A stretch of DNA of 64,000 nt from positions 124,001 to 188,000 of IMG/VR virus record IMGVR_UViG_3300029911_000001, one strand, 5' to 3'. Made by a program: the position numbers and the translations under genes. The stretch comes from a virus. The notes below the pieces were generated by a model, which saw only the letters and a list, made by a program, of their open reading frames with translations, was not told where the DNA came from and searched no databases. This document shows, piece after piece, positions 1-8,644 of this stretch (the first letter of the stretch is position 1; every line of letters starts with the position of its first letter).

Positions 1-696
1 GTTGAATTCCTCCCCCTCAAACCAATACCCATTATTCTCATAAACCTGCAACAATTGCATCAGGTTACGGTAGGATTCAGCGTAGAACTTAAACTCATCC
101 GTGAGACCGAGAGCGAAGTAGGAACCCGCTGTCTGTCCTGATATACGAATAGAGGATACGTCCTCCCCCCACACACCGAACTGCCAGCCTCCTCGTGTAA
201 CCGCCTGAGTATCCACTGTCTGCTTACTCACCTCGATGGTTTTGGGGTTGATAAGGAACGTGAACTCCGCATCCTGAGTAGGATCAAACACCCCTGTGGT
301 GGGTATTACTCCCCGATGTGGGATGCGAATTTTCACGTAATCAGTGAGATTTTTGTTGGCACCAGTCACAAAAAAATCCCTGTTGGTGATTTGATGTGAG
401 GTCATGACGCTGTTGCCCCTCGCATCCGTGGTTGCGGAAGCGTTGATGAACACTGCTTGAATGACGTTTAGGTCTATGCTGCTGGGAATAAACCGCTTCT
501 CAGCACGTATGGGCAGGTTGCCTGTAAGACTGGCGTCACTGAGGTTGTTAACCGCAGGTAACACCGGCGTCGATATCATGGAAGTAGTTGGAGCAGCGTC
601 GATTGTATCAAACGGAGGATCGGGTTGAGCCGTCACAGTCACGTTGGTGGTTTGTGTGTTCGTCGCCGGATTGAAGTTTTCAGATGTAATTGCCAT
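1..696 (-). CDS. Tail/baseplate structural protein, partial
   Basis: The frame is open from an ATG at 696 to the left edge, giving 232 residues and no stop. The start overlaps the stop of the upstream gene by one base (TAATG), so the two are probably translationally coupled. A central segment (INPKTIEV, then TRGGWQFGVWGED and ISGQTAGSY) resembles a pattern I associate with phage tail or baseplate proteins, where an 'INP' strand is followed by a Gly/Trp-rich strand and an 'ISG.T' strand. It is the last visible gene of the minus-strand tail operon. The exact role (hub, spike or tube-associated) cannot be set from this fragment. Confidence 0.6.
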   Translation of the reverse strand, partial: MAITSENFNPATNTQTTNVTVTAQPDPPFDTIDAAPTTSMISTPVLPAVNNLSDASLTGNLPIRAEKRFIPSSIDLNVIQAVFINASATTDARGNSVMTSHQITNRDFFVTGANKNLTDYVKIRIPHRGVIPTTGVFDPTQDAEFTFLINPKTIEVSKQTVDTQAVTRGGWQFGVWGEDVSSIRISGQTAGSYFALGLTDEFKFYAESYRNLMQLLQVYENNGYWFEGEEFN

Positions 697-2195
697 TATG
701 GTTGCCCCGGAATGTAGTCTCTACCCACTGTGCGTTCTACTTGGAAGGTGAAGGAGAAATCCCATCTAAAAGGATTACTGGCGTCCATAGTCCATGTCAG
801 AGATTTGAAGTACCCCTCATAAACGAAGTTACGGAATTGCATCACCACCGAGCCTCGCGTCAAGGCATCGTTATTTCTGCCGTTCATCTGCTGAGCACTG
901 AGACCTAAAGCTGGAGACCAAGCGTCAATACCTGTCCAGTCTCGTGTCTCACTGGTATTACCCGGATTCACCACTGTTCCACCAGATGATGATTGGGGTG
1001 AGTATATTTTGTTCCAAAGCCAAACTGAGCCGTTCATCTTGAACAAGGAGAGGAGTTCCTGAAATGCATCTTGAGCCGCAACGCGGAAGGCTGTGCTCTG
1101 GGTGACCTTCAATCCACTGAGACGGGTTTGGAAATTTGAGTCAGAGCCCACCGTCCGGTACTCGCTTACCACCCCACCTGTAATACCCCCCTCACCGAGC
1201 ACCGTGCTGTTGTCAATGGTGGCGGATGGGTTGTTGCTCAACGTGAGTCCGCTGACAACAAGACGCTTCAAGTTCTCATCCACATTGAACGTGCTGAAGT
1301 AGTCCGTGATGCCAAACTGATTCATAAACACACCGGTTGAGCATTGACCCGATATAATGTCAGCCTGACTTCCCCACATCGTTATATGAAATGCTGTGCG
1401 AGTCTTTTGCTGATGGTAGAGATGCTTCATGGCGAGGCTATACTGCTTCATCGAGGCGTTCAACTGCAATATAATCGGTTGCCCCGTCCGCCCTTTGTCT
1501 GACAGGGTAAAGTCCTCAAGATATATTTTGAATGTGACCGGCTGCACTTCTTTGCGAAGACGGGGGTTACCCGTGATAAGACTTGTGTCCTGAAACCATG
1601 GCGTGATACCGGATAACCCTTCACCCTCCACAACATCGGGAAACAGTGCGTTATACGCATCCGTGCTAATGTCATTGTTGGTTAGAGGCTTGGCTACAAC
1701 AGCAGTGCGACCCAAATCTGGGAGATTATCTGTAGGAGAGGATGTCATCCCAACTTGTTGAATTACCGTCTGAACAGCAGAATTAACCGATTCTCTACCG
1801 GAGGCTGACGTTGCTCCCTTATATGCAAATGCGGCATTGGCGATATCCCCGTTACTAGCGGAGAGAGCCTGCTTCCACACCTTAGCCCCCGCTGTTAGAT
1901 TATCCGCGATAAAAGAGGGGGAGTTAGGGTCGGCGGAGGAGGGAAGTCCCAAAGACGCAGCAGTAGTAGGTAACACCTGTGCCGGTCCCTGCGCCCTCTG
2001 CCCACTTGTACCTACTGGCGTCCCCTGTGCCCATCCACTGGATGTAGGGACACCTTCGGTAGATATGAGTGAGTAGTAAGAGTACGGATCAACACCAACG
2101 TTAGTCGCGGTGGTGTACACCGTCGGCCAAATACCAGTGGCTTGAAAGTTTTTACTCCCGTATGCGGGTGCCTGAGGAATATTTGGTGATGCCAT
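696..2195 (-). CDS. Baseplate-associated protein with N-terminal lytic transglycosylase-like domain
   Basis: This 499-residue protein begins with a soluble lytic transglycosylase (SLT)-like region at about residues 30-150. Visible landmarks are a likely catalytic Glu47 in SLISTEGV, the GPAQVLPTTAASLG block, the NLTAGAKVW block and AAFAYKG, in the usual SLT order. The remaining ~350 residues lack a motif I can name but contain beta-rich stretches similar in style to the downstream structural gene. The likely role is local peptidoglycan cutting during DNA entry, carried by the tail tip. It sits two bases downstream of the tape-measure gene and overlaps the next gene by one base. Confidence 0.72.
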   Translation of the reverse strand: MASPNIPQAPAYGSKNFQATGIWPTVYTTATNVGVDPYSYYSLISTEGVPTSSGWAQGTPVGTSGQRAQGPAQVLPTTAASLGLPSSADPNSPSFIADNLTAGAKVWKQALSASNGDIANAAFAYKGATSASGRESVNSAVQTVIQQVGMTSSPTDNLPDLGRTAVVAKPLTNNDISTDAYNALFPDVVEGEGLSGITPWFQDTSLITGNPRLRKEVQPVTFKIYLEDFTLSDKGRTGQPIILQLNASMKQYSLAMKHLYHQQKTRTAFHITMWGSQADIISGQCSTGVFMNQFGITDYFSTFNVDENLKRLVVSGLTLSNNPSATIDNSTVLGEGGITGGVVSEYRTVGSDSNFQTRLSGLKVTQSTAFRVAAQDAFQELLSLFKMNGSVWLWNKIYSPQSSSGGTVVNPGNTSETRDWTGIDAWSPALGLSAQQMNGRNNDALTRGSVVMQFRNFVYEGYFKSLTWTMDASNPFRWDFSFTFQVERTVGRDYIPGQP

Positions 2196-2197
2196 AA

Positions 2198-5100
2198 TTA
2201 CCTACCTCTACCTGTAGCTCCAGTGTCTGTTAAGGTTGCAGTTGGAGATAGGTTAGGTGACGGCTTGAACGCATTCTCTCCCCCCGTAGTTTGGGTGCTG
2301 TCTGTAGCATTAGGTGCCGACATACTGACGTAACCAACGTTCTGCGTGTTGTGATTTACTACGTTGATAAGACGCTTAAGATCAGCCGCTGGCGGAGACG
2401 GCGCTGAAACCGCTTTCGCATTAGCCTCCGCGACAGGGTTGTGGGTTGTCGGTAAAAACCCTCCTGTCCCTGAGTCATATTTATACCCCCCTGATTGTGA
2501 CTGGAATAAACTGATTTGCTTAGAATCAGACTTGACCCCCCCTGCCATTGAATGCAATGCCCCCTCAAGATACTTCCTTATCGTATCGTCGGTCTTATCC
2601 CCAGTACCAGAGAGAATTCTATCGTTTACGTTATCCCATCGTGTTTTCAACTGCGTAGCTGTTAGCCCGGTTTGGGGGTCTTTCCAGTCCTTGTTCTTCT
2701 CAATAATTTTATCCACCAACTGCTCATCCATCTGAGTTAGGGGGTCGTTCTTAGCTCTTATTGCCGCTGCTTCATCTGCCCCCCCTCCTCCCCATTTTTT
2801 GTTAATGATGTCGAGGATACCCATGATAGGACGACCTAGTTCCGACGTGATAGCACCACGGATGTCCTTCAAGATATCTTCAGTGCTTCGGGTAGCTTCA
2901 GCGATACCGGCGATTTTCTCAGCCTGTGCTGTTGTTGTCTCCAGATGGCGAGATGCAAGAGATTTGTTGACGAGGTTGTTCTTGTCGAGCATGTCGGCAA
3001 GCTTACCAGAGTCCATACTACTGGATATCCCTTTCACCAGTTTGTCAGGGTCTATTCCTTGAATCTGCTTTAAAGCGAACCCTTTGATGGGAGTATAACC
3101 AGCTTGCTTAAGAAAGTCCGAGTAAAACTTATCTATATCCTCTGACTTCATACCAGCGGTGGCCTCTGGGGACAACCCTTTGCGAATCTCGTCAACATAA
3201 GAAGAGGTTATCTCGTTAATTCCCGCCCTAGTATCCATAGGCTTACCGTCGTAACCGTACACTTTAGAAACCTGTGATACCACAGCGGCGTTATCCACAT
3301 TAAGGGACGATGGGTCTTTCAAGAAGGCACCTAATGATGTACCTCCTTTAGAAAGTCCTTGAGACAACGCTTCTATGTTTTGGACAATCTTCTGAATGGG
3401 GTTACTTGTAGTAGCTCCCTGTAAGAACGATGCTCCAATAGGATCACTTGACTTTAGGGCGTCAGCGTTCATTCGAGCAATCTGAGCTTGCTTCAGAGCG
3501 CCACCTAATTGCTCTGTCTTTTGTGTCCCCATATCACCCGTCACGTTACCTCTAAACCGATTCACTGCGGCTTCCATATCCTTCGGTTCATTCAAGTCCA
3601 ACCCGTCTAGAATCTCTTTTCGCTTAGAGGGCATAACCTCTGTGATAGCTTCGTCCAAAGTCTTAGCAAAGTTATCTGATGACTGCTGAGCGAGTTTGTC
3701 CATCGCATCCCCAAAACCACTGCGGCTGGAACCCGACATTCCCATCAGAAGTGCGCTGCGCTGCTCGTCGGTCTTCTCTCCCTTACCAGTGAGGGATTCA
3801 AGATTATCCTTCATCTGTTCCGCTGTATCGGTTCCTGTAGAACCCATGAGACGCAGTACAGTGGTCACTGTGTCAATGGACTTACCCATGTTGTCAAAAT
3901 GACTGGATACATCATCAATGAGTTCGAGGTATTTGGTGGTAGAGAAGCCAGCAGCCCGAATATCCTTACCAATGGTCTGGAAGAACTGCTGAGTACCGGA
4001 TAGAGTCATCTTGTATTGCTGCATCATCTTGATAGTTTGCTTCGTACCCTCCACGTCAGTCAGACCTATTTCACGTGCCTGCTTGAAAGCGATGGTGGCT
4101 ATGTCGCCCACATCACTTGGTAATTGATTCCCCTTAGTTTGGGTTGCAAGGGAGGCTATACTAAGACCAGACTCATTCATTGTCTGAGCCACACTCATCT
4201 GTCGTTCAGTGCTGATACCATACCGATTAAGACCCCATGCACGAAGGTTGTTTTTCACATTACCGAGAGCTTCAAGCCCTGTCTGATCCCCCGTGAAAAT
4301 ACCCCCTTTTCCAAGATTTTTCTCATACTCCTTGTTTTGGTTGGCAACAGCGTCGAATGTATCCTTGAGAGCAATCGCAGCAGCCGCAGCAATCCCTACA
4401 GACCCGCCTAACATTTTAGCCTCCATACCCCCTACCCCACCTTCGGCTGCACCTATGGCACCTTCTACGGCTGAACCCCCGCCAGCCCCCACCATATCCC
4501 ACCCCTTACTGGCAAGTCTACCCGTACCCCCCAACATACGGTTGACGAGGAACTTATCTATACGGGAGCCTTCAGGACCAACAAATTCATCGGTGGCCAT
4601 ATTACGAGCCGCTTTGTGAGCAGAAAGTTTGACAGGGTCAATCTGCCCGTCAGTCCCAATAAGTTCAGGGTATTGCTTAGCAACCTTCCGCGTCACCGCA
4701 TCCACCTTTGCTGCAAAGGTGGCTTTGTTATTTTGGGTTTTCTCTTCTCTAGCTCTCTTGACATCATGGGCAGCTTGAGCGGTTGCGACCACCTTGTTCA
4801 TACGCCCATTCGATTTTCCGAGAGCACCATTCAGTGACAAAATCGCCTTATGTATACCTCCGAGTTTGACGTTACCTACACTTCTCGCAAACTGGTCAAA
4901 GCTACCATTAATCGCGTCCGCCGACTTCTTAATCTCACCAAGAAGTTGGAGGTTGCCTTTGAGAGGCTTATTCATGTCGCCTGTTTTATCGCTGAGCTTG
5001 GTTATGGATTGTTCACACTCGTGGATAGTCCTGCGGAGAAAGACCATCTGGGCGGCGTTAGTTTTGCCGTTCTTAACTATATCCTCACTCACAGTTTTCA

Positions 5101-5404
5101 TTTTCTTGAAGTGTTCCACGGCTTGCCCATACGTCTTACTGCCAAGACTACTATTCAACCCCTTGGCTAAGGAAGCTACCTCCTTCATCGTGGTGGCTAT
5201 ATCATCAATATAGTTGACCGCTCCTCTGAGGTTACCCTCCATGTCCCCTGTGTTCTTCTCCACATCCCCTGATGTCTTGACAAGCTCCTGCATTCCTGCT
5301 GCAAACCCCTGAATCGCGGCTGATAGGATACTTACATCGCCGCGTAGAGCGTCCACCGAGTCTTGAAAACCGGGGGGCACAGCGCCTTGGGGAGGAACCG
5401 CCAT
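2198..5404 (-). CDS. Tape-measure protein
   Basis: This is the longest gene of the minus-strand tail module (1068 residues). The composition is Lys/Asp/Ala-rich, with extended helical and coiled-coil stretches in the first 250 residues. A Gly/Ala-rich hydrophobic segment follows around residues 310-350, and long helical regions rich in Ser, Thr and Asp come after it. Length, position between a small chaperone-like gene and the baseplate genes, and composition are typical of a tape measure, which sets tail length and is ejected first. There is no visible peptidase or lytic motif. The ATG at 5404 overlaps the stop of the upstream gene. Confidence 0.82.
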   Translation of the reverse strand: MAVPPQGAVPPGFQDSVDALRGDVSILSAAIQGFAAGMQELVKTSGDVEKNTGDMEGNLRGAVNYIDDIATTMKEVASLAKGLNSSLGSKTYGQAVEHFKKMKTVSEDIVKNGKTNAAQMVFLRRTIHECEQSITKLSDKTGDMNKPLKGNLQLLGEIKKSADAINGSFDQFARSVGNVKLGGIHKAILSLNGALGKSNGRMNKVVATAQAAHDVKRAREEKTQNNKATFAAKVDAVTRKVAKQYPELIGTDGQIDPVKLSAHKAARNMATDEFVGPEGSRIDKFLVNRMLGGTGRLASKGWDMVGAGGGSAVEGAIGAAEGGVGGMEAKMLGGSVGIAAAAAIALKDTFDAVANQNKEYEKNLGKGGIFTGDQTGLEALGNVKNNLRAWGLNRYGISTERQMSVAQTMNESGLSIASLATQTKGNQLPSDVGDIATIAFKQAREIGLTDVEGTKQTIKMMQQYKMTLSGTQQFFQTIGKDIRAAGFSTTKYLELIDDVSSHFDNMGKSIDTVTTVLRLMGSTGTDTAEQMKDNLESLTGKGEKTDEQRSALLMGMSGSSRSGFGDAMDKLAQQSSDNFAKTLDEAITEVMPSKRKEILDGLDLNEPKDMEAAVNRFRGNVTGDMGTQKTEQLGGALKQAQIARMNADALKSSDPIGASFLQGATTSNPIQKIVQNIEALSQGLSKGGTSLGAFLKDPSSLNVDNAAVVSQVSKVYGYDGKPMDTRAGINEITSSYVDEIRKGLSPEATAGMKSEDIDKFYSDFLKQAGYTPIKGFALKQIQGIDPDKLVKGISSSMDSGKLADMLDKNNLVNKSLASRHLETTTAQAEKIAGIAEATRSTEDILKDIRGAITSELGRPIMGILDIINKKWGGGGADEAAAIRAKNDPLTQMDEQLVDKIIEKNKDWKDPQTGLTATQLKTRWDNVNDRILSGTGDKTDDTIRKYLEGALHSMAGGVKSDSKQISLFQSQSGGYKYDSGTGGFLPTTHNPVAEANAKAVSAPSPPAADLKRLINVVNHNTQNVGYVSMSAPNATDSTQTTGGENAFKPSPNLSPTATLTDTGATGRGR

Positions 5405-6087
5405 TAGTTATCTTCCTTTTCAAGATCAAGCATCTGCTGCATAGAATCTACGATGATGTCCTTGTTGGAGTCCTCAATTTCCTTGAGTACATTTTCCATG
5501 AAGCGACGTTCTACATCGGTCATCAAGGTAGAATCAGGAAACTCAGATTGATACCGCTTTTCGATTTTGTCGGAGTGAACCATGGCAATCTTCCATAGGG
5601 TCATAACTAACTCCTGACCCCAACCCATGATAATATTACGAAGCACAATCTGAATGTCACGAAACATCCCATCCGCATCCTTGATGGGAGTTCCCTTGCT
5701 GCGAAGTGTGCGGATGTCTACTCCATCGATCCACGAAATAGAGTGGGATAAAATTTCAACGCGAATGCGTTGAACCCATGCGTAACCCTTATACTCTTCC
5801 GCCGCGATGAGCGCCCTGATTTCCTCGTCAGTGGGCATGTTAGTAATCCGAAGCCGGATAGTCCTGCCATTACTACTTCGGAATGTCAATATCTCCTCGT
5901 TCTCCTCAATGCCGAAACCCCGTAGACCTGCAATAATGTCTTCAATGGTTGCTGGAGCGGACGTCGCTTCAGCCGTGGGTGTAGGTGTTTCAGGTAGATT
6001 CAAGGAGCCCCCATCTGAGGGGACATTAGGAGTATCTGGGGTGTCAATACGTTCTGGAGGGAGTTTATAAATAGTGGTATCTTGCAT
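5404..6087 (-). CDS. Possible tail assembly chaperone
   Basis: A 227-residue protein with a Pro/Thr-rich first 50 residues, then a mixed alpha/beta region and a highly charged helical C-terminus ending in Asp/Glu/Lys. It lies directly upstream of the tape-measure gene and overlaps it by one base, the position usually held by tail assembly chaperones. I see no conserved motif that proves this, and no obvious slippery site for a -1 frameshift product. The call rests mainly on position. Confidence 0.45.
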   Translation of the reverse strand: MQDTTIYKLPPERIDTPDTPNVPSDGGSLNLPETPTPTAEATSAPATIEDIIAGLRGFGIEENEEILTFRSSNGRTIRLRITNMPTDEEIRALIAAEEYKGYAWVQRIRVEILSHSISWIDGVDIRTLRSKGTPIKDADGMFRDIQIVLRNIIMGWGQELVMTLWKIAMVHSDKIEKRYQSEFPDSTLMTDVERRFMENVLKEIEDSNKDIIVDSMQQMLDLEKEDN

Positions 6088-6154
6088 AAGTCCTTTGTTT
6101 TCCTAAAGGTAGATTTTTATTTCAAACTGTGGTTCAGTTCTATGATGCTATTGG

Positions 6155-6160
6155 TATACT
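6155..6160 (+). promoter_or_regulatory. TATACT box 6 nt before an ATG
   Basis: TATACT stands immediately before GTG 6161 and 6 nt before ATG 6167, in the divergent gap between a minus-strand tail gene and this plus-strand gene. There is no convincing -35 element and no Shine-Dalgarno sequence. It belongs to a recurrent class of start-proximal -10-like boxes in this window. Confidence 0.45.
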
Positions 6161-6166
6161 GTGCAT

Positions 6167-6766
6167 ATGACTATCGAAGAAAAGGCATTAGAAGGCATAT
6201 CAATCGCGACTGCCCCCCTTCGTTGGGCAATGGATTTGCTGAAACTCATTTTCCTGTTCTGTTTTTTCGCGGTCATTGTCATCAGCTATCCTCTATACCT
6301 CTATTTCAGCGGCGACCCTGTAAGTGCTAATTCCTTGATATATTCAGGGCTAGTAACTCTACTTATTTTCACCATGATTTATACCCCCGGATACATGGTT
6401 TTCTTGGTGATCCTGTCCTTTGTTTTCTATGGCTGGTGTGGCTCCTATAATGAGGGGAATAATGTTGTCTGTGACTTCATGGTACGGGGTTGGAACTTCG
6501 AGATTGTCACCCTCATAAGCTTATTGATAGGTATTGCACAGAGGTTTATTTTTAAAAGCCCTGCTGAACCTAGGGATACTCGTCCTCCTGCGGTACGTTT
6601 AGCTGAATGCATGAACCGGAGAAGAGAAGGTCTGGTTCTTACCGAAATGCTGAACATGGGACCTGAGCAACTCAAAGCGATGAAGACCCTTTACGGAGAA
6701 AACCCCCTTATGTGGCCTCTCGACTCGCTAGGACAGGGTGACTGGCGTCCCTACCGGAAGGGTTAG
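6167..6766 (+). CDS. Small multi-pass membrane protein
   Basis: About 199 residues, transcribed against the surrounding tail genes. Three or four hydrophobic segments are visible: about residues 20-45 (KLIFLFCFFAVIVIS), 55-85 (LVTLLIFTMIYTPGYM and VFLVILSFVFYGW) and 105-125 (IVTLISLLIGIAQRF). A charged cytoplasmic-type tail follows. GTG 6161 is an alternative start, but ATG 6167 is preferred. Orientation and content suggest an accessory gene acting on the host envelope, for example lysis control or superinfection exclusion. No family is recognised. Confidence 0.6.
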   Translation: MTIEEKALEGISIATAPLRWAMDLLKLIFLFCFFAVIVISYPLYLYFSGDPVSANSLIYSGLVTLLIFTMIYTPGYMVFLVILSFVFYGWCGSYNEGNNVVCDFMVRGWNFEIVTLISLLIGIAQRFIFKSPAEPRDTRPPAVRLAECMNRRREGLVLTEMLNMGPEQLKAMKTLYGENPLMWPLDSLGQGDWRPYRKG

Positions 6767-6820
6767 TCTTGTCTCATAATAGTCCTCCTAACTTGAAGTT
6801 CCCAGTTGATAAACGTGAAA

Positions 6821-7900
6821 TCACTTGTAGCGTTTCATCATCTCAACAGGGTCTTTCTCCACTTCCAATTTGTTACGGTTAATCGGCTTGGGTCGTACTC
6901 TACCTTTCTTCAGGTCATATTCCCGCCGACGAATTTCTTCTTCTGATTGAATCCAAACAACCTTCTCTTCATTTATACCTAGCTCACGAGCCGGGATGGT
7001 TAGAGCGTGCTTTTGTTTCTCCGCTGCATCTATCTGCTGTTTCTCAAATGCTGCCATAACTTGTTCATGTCGGTCGCCAGCCATCATCCCATGAAGCTCC
7101 TTAAGCATACCTTCGCGGGTTTCCATATTTTCAGGGTGAGCCCAACCGTCGTCTAACTCCCTGCTAGGACGGAACTTTACAACGTTCTCCCATAAATAAA
7201 GGCTGTCAGTTGCCAGTTGCTTACTAAGAACCTTAAGGTCGTTTGCCAGTGGGTCTACACTCTTACCAGCCATAGGGCGGACTTGCAGCACCGCGTTCCA
7301 GTTAGCATCCAAACGCACCTTCGCTTGTTCCCGGTAGACGCAGAGGGTTGCCCACAACCGGGCGTGCTCCGAGGGGGTGATAATCTTCATCACCGCACCA
7401 TCAGGCATCTCTATCTCCCTGTTTTCAAATGAGGTTAGTTGGGTTCCGTGCCCATGCCATAGGTTCTCTGACGCCATGGTGGTGGTGAAGGCACTGAGAT
7501 AGGGGAAGAGGGACACATCGTACTCCGTCATTTTCTGAACCAGATGCACCATGTTGTGCATTTCGAGAGCGGAGAATTCCTCAATCTCCTCTCGTTTCAG
7601 GGAGGTAGCCAACGTGAGCGTAGAGATGAGGAAGTCATTCGGGTTATGAACCCATCGAGATAGACGCTTGCGTTCGGTGTTGTGAAACCCCCTAACCCAT
7701 CCAATCCTTTGCTCATCCACCATTAGAGGTCGAATGCGTGCCCCAATCTCAATTAGCTCATCACAGTTATCCGTGATGATATGCTTGACGGCATCTAGGT
7801 GCTCATTTGGAGCTTTCTGGATAGACCCCTCATTAATTTGGCGCAGAAGGTCTACACCAGATGGGACCTCTCGCTTGGTTGATGCTCTAAGCTTGGTCAT
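6821..7900 (-). CDS. Hypothetical protein, tail module
   Basis: A 359-residue, mainly helical, soluble protein with no motif I recognise. It contains many charged helices, a central Trp/His patch (NLWHGHG, about residues 170-176) and a basic C-terminus. The ATG overlaps the stop of the upstream gene by four bases (ATGA). Position in the minus-strand tail operon upstream of the tape-measure gene suggests a structural or assembly role. Nothing in the sequence fixes it further. Confidence 0.6.
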   Translation of the reverse strand: MTKLRASTKREVPSGVDLLRQINEGSIQKAPNEHLDAVKHIITDNCDELIEIGARIRPLMVDEQRIGWVRGFHNTERKRLSRWVHNPNDFLISTLTLATSLKREEIEEFSALEMHNMVHLVQKMTEYDVSLFPYLSAFTTTMASENLWHGHGTQLTSFENREIEMPDGAVMKIITPSEHARLWATLCVYREQAKVRLDANWNAVLQVRPMAGKSVDPLANDLKVLSKQLATDSLYLWENVVKFRPSRELDDGWAHPENMETREGMLKELHGMMAGDRHEQVMAAFEKQQIDAAEKQKHALTIPARELGINEEKVVWIQSEEEIRRREYDLKKGRVRPKPINRNKLEVEKDPVEMMKRYK

Positions 7901-8406
7901 ATCCCATCTTCCCCATCGTTGGTTGCAATGATGGCACCACGGTAACCCCCTTCCTTACGCTGGGCTCCTGCGAGAATTTTCTGTTCAAGTTCCCGCGTCT
8001 CCTTCAATTGCTGAGAGCCAAACTTAGACTCCGCCGACCGGATATTCCGGTCATGATCTGACTCGTCCTTCTCCATATCGTCACTCAGCTTCTTGATATA
8101 ACTCAGCGGTTCAGGGGCTACATATAGTTGAGATGAGGTAAAGTACCGGGCCGGGGGAAACGTACCCTTCCAGATACGGAAGACCCGCTCCACAATTGCC
8201 ATAGGTACAGCTTCCATCACCTTAATTGCCTCATCTAAGGTCTTCGGTTGGATTCCTGACACCTCTAAAAGGGCATGAGCCAGTATTATGCGTTGTGGGG
8301 TTGACTTGGGTGGAAACTTTATGGCGAACTCCTGCCGCCACCGCAGTCGCTTGAACTGGAAGGTATACTTCAGAAGCTTGACTTCTACTTGTTCGACCTG
8401 TGTCAT
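7897..8406 (-). CDS. Hypothetical protein, first gene of tail operon
   Basis: A 169-residue protein if translation begins at ATG 8406, which follows a weak GGGG purine stretch. An upstream TTG at 8421 would add five residues. The N-terminal half is compact and mixed, with a basic patch (FKRLRWRQEFAIKFP); the C-terminal half is a long charged helix (SDDMEKDESDHDRN and onward). It could be a tail assembly chaperone from its size and place at the head of the operon, but this is inference. It is coupled to the next gene by an ATGA overlap. Confidence 0.55.
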   Translation of the reverse strand: MTQVEQVEVKLLKYTFQFKRLRWRQEFAIKFPPKSTPQRIILAHALLEVSGIQPKTLDEAIKVMEAVPMAIVERVFRIWKGTFPPARYFTSSQLYVAPEPLSYIKKLSDDMEKDESDHDRNIRSAESKFGSQQLKETRELEQKILAGAQRKEGGYRGAIIATNDGEDGI

Positions 8407-8541
8407 ACACCCCGTGAGCAAAAGCCCGTTTACTGAGAATCACCGGCAGACAGACCTCCGTACTTATCTAATACGCCGGAAATTACGTGCAGGGGGTATT
8501 AGTCTGCATCTGGGAAACGTACACCCAGCGAAACAACTAAT

Positions 8542-8570
8542 GGTAGGAGGTTACCCCATCACCTCCTACC
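8542..8570. repeat. 10-bp perfect inverted repeat
   Basis: GGTAGGAGGT and ACCTCCTACC face each other across a 9-base spacer, followed on the plus strand by CCTTTTCT. The element sits in the divergent gap between the tail operon and the replication genes. A terminator is hard to justify between divergent genes. An operator or a transcript-end hairpin from an unseen small RNA is possible. Confidence 0.55.
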
Positions 8571-8644
8571 CCTTTTCTAATGGTGGGGAGAAAGAATGGG
8601 GATGCACATTTTCACCCAAATATCTATTCCATGTATGGTGACCA

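Noticed and set aside
7897-8406. Programmed -1 frameshift of a tail assembly chaperone
   Set aside because: The junction with the next gene is a plain ATGA overlap and no slippery heptamer was seen.
8288-8641. 117-codon plus-strand frame across the divergent gap
   Set aside because: It overlaps the opposite-strand tail gene, its composition is irregular and it has no ribosome site. A 33-codon end piece (8540-8641) is too weak to call.
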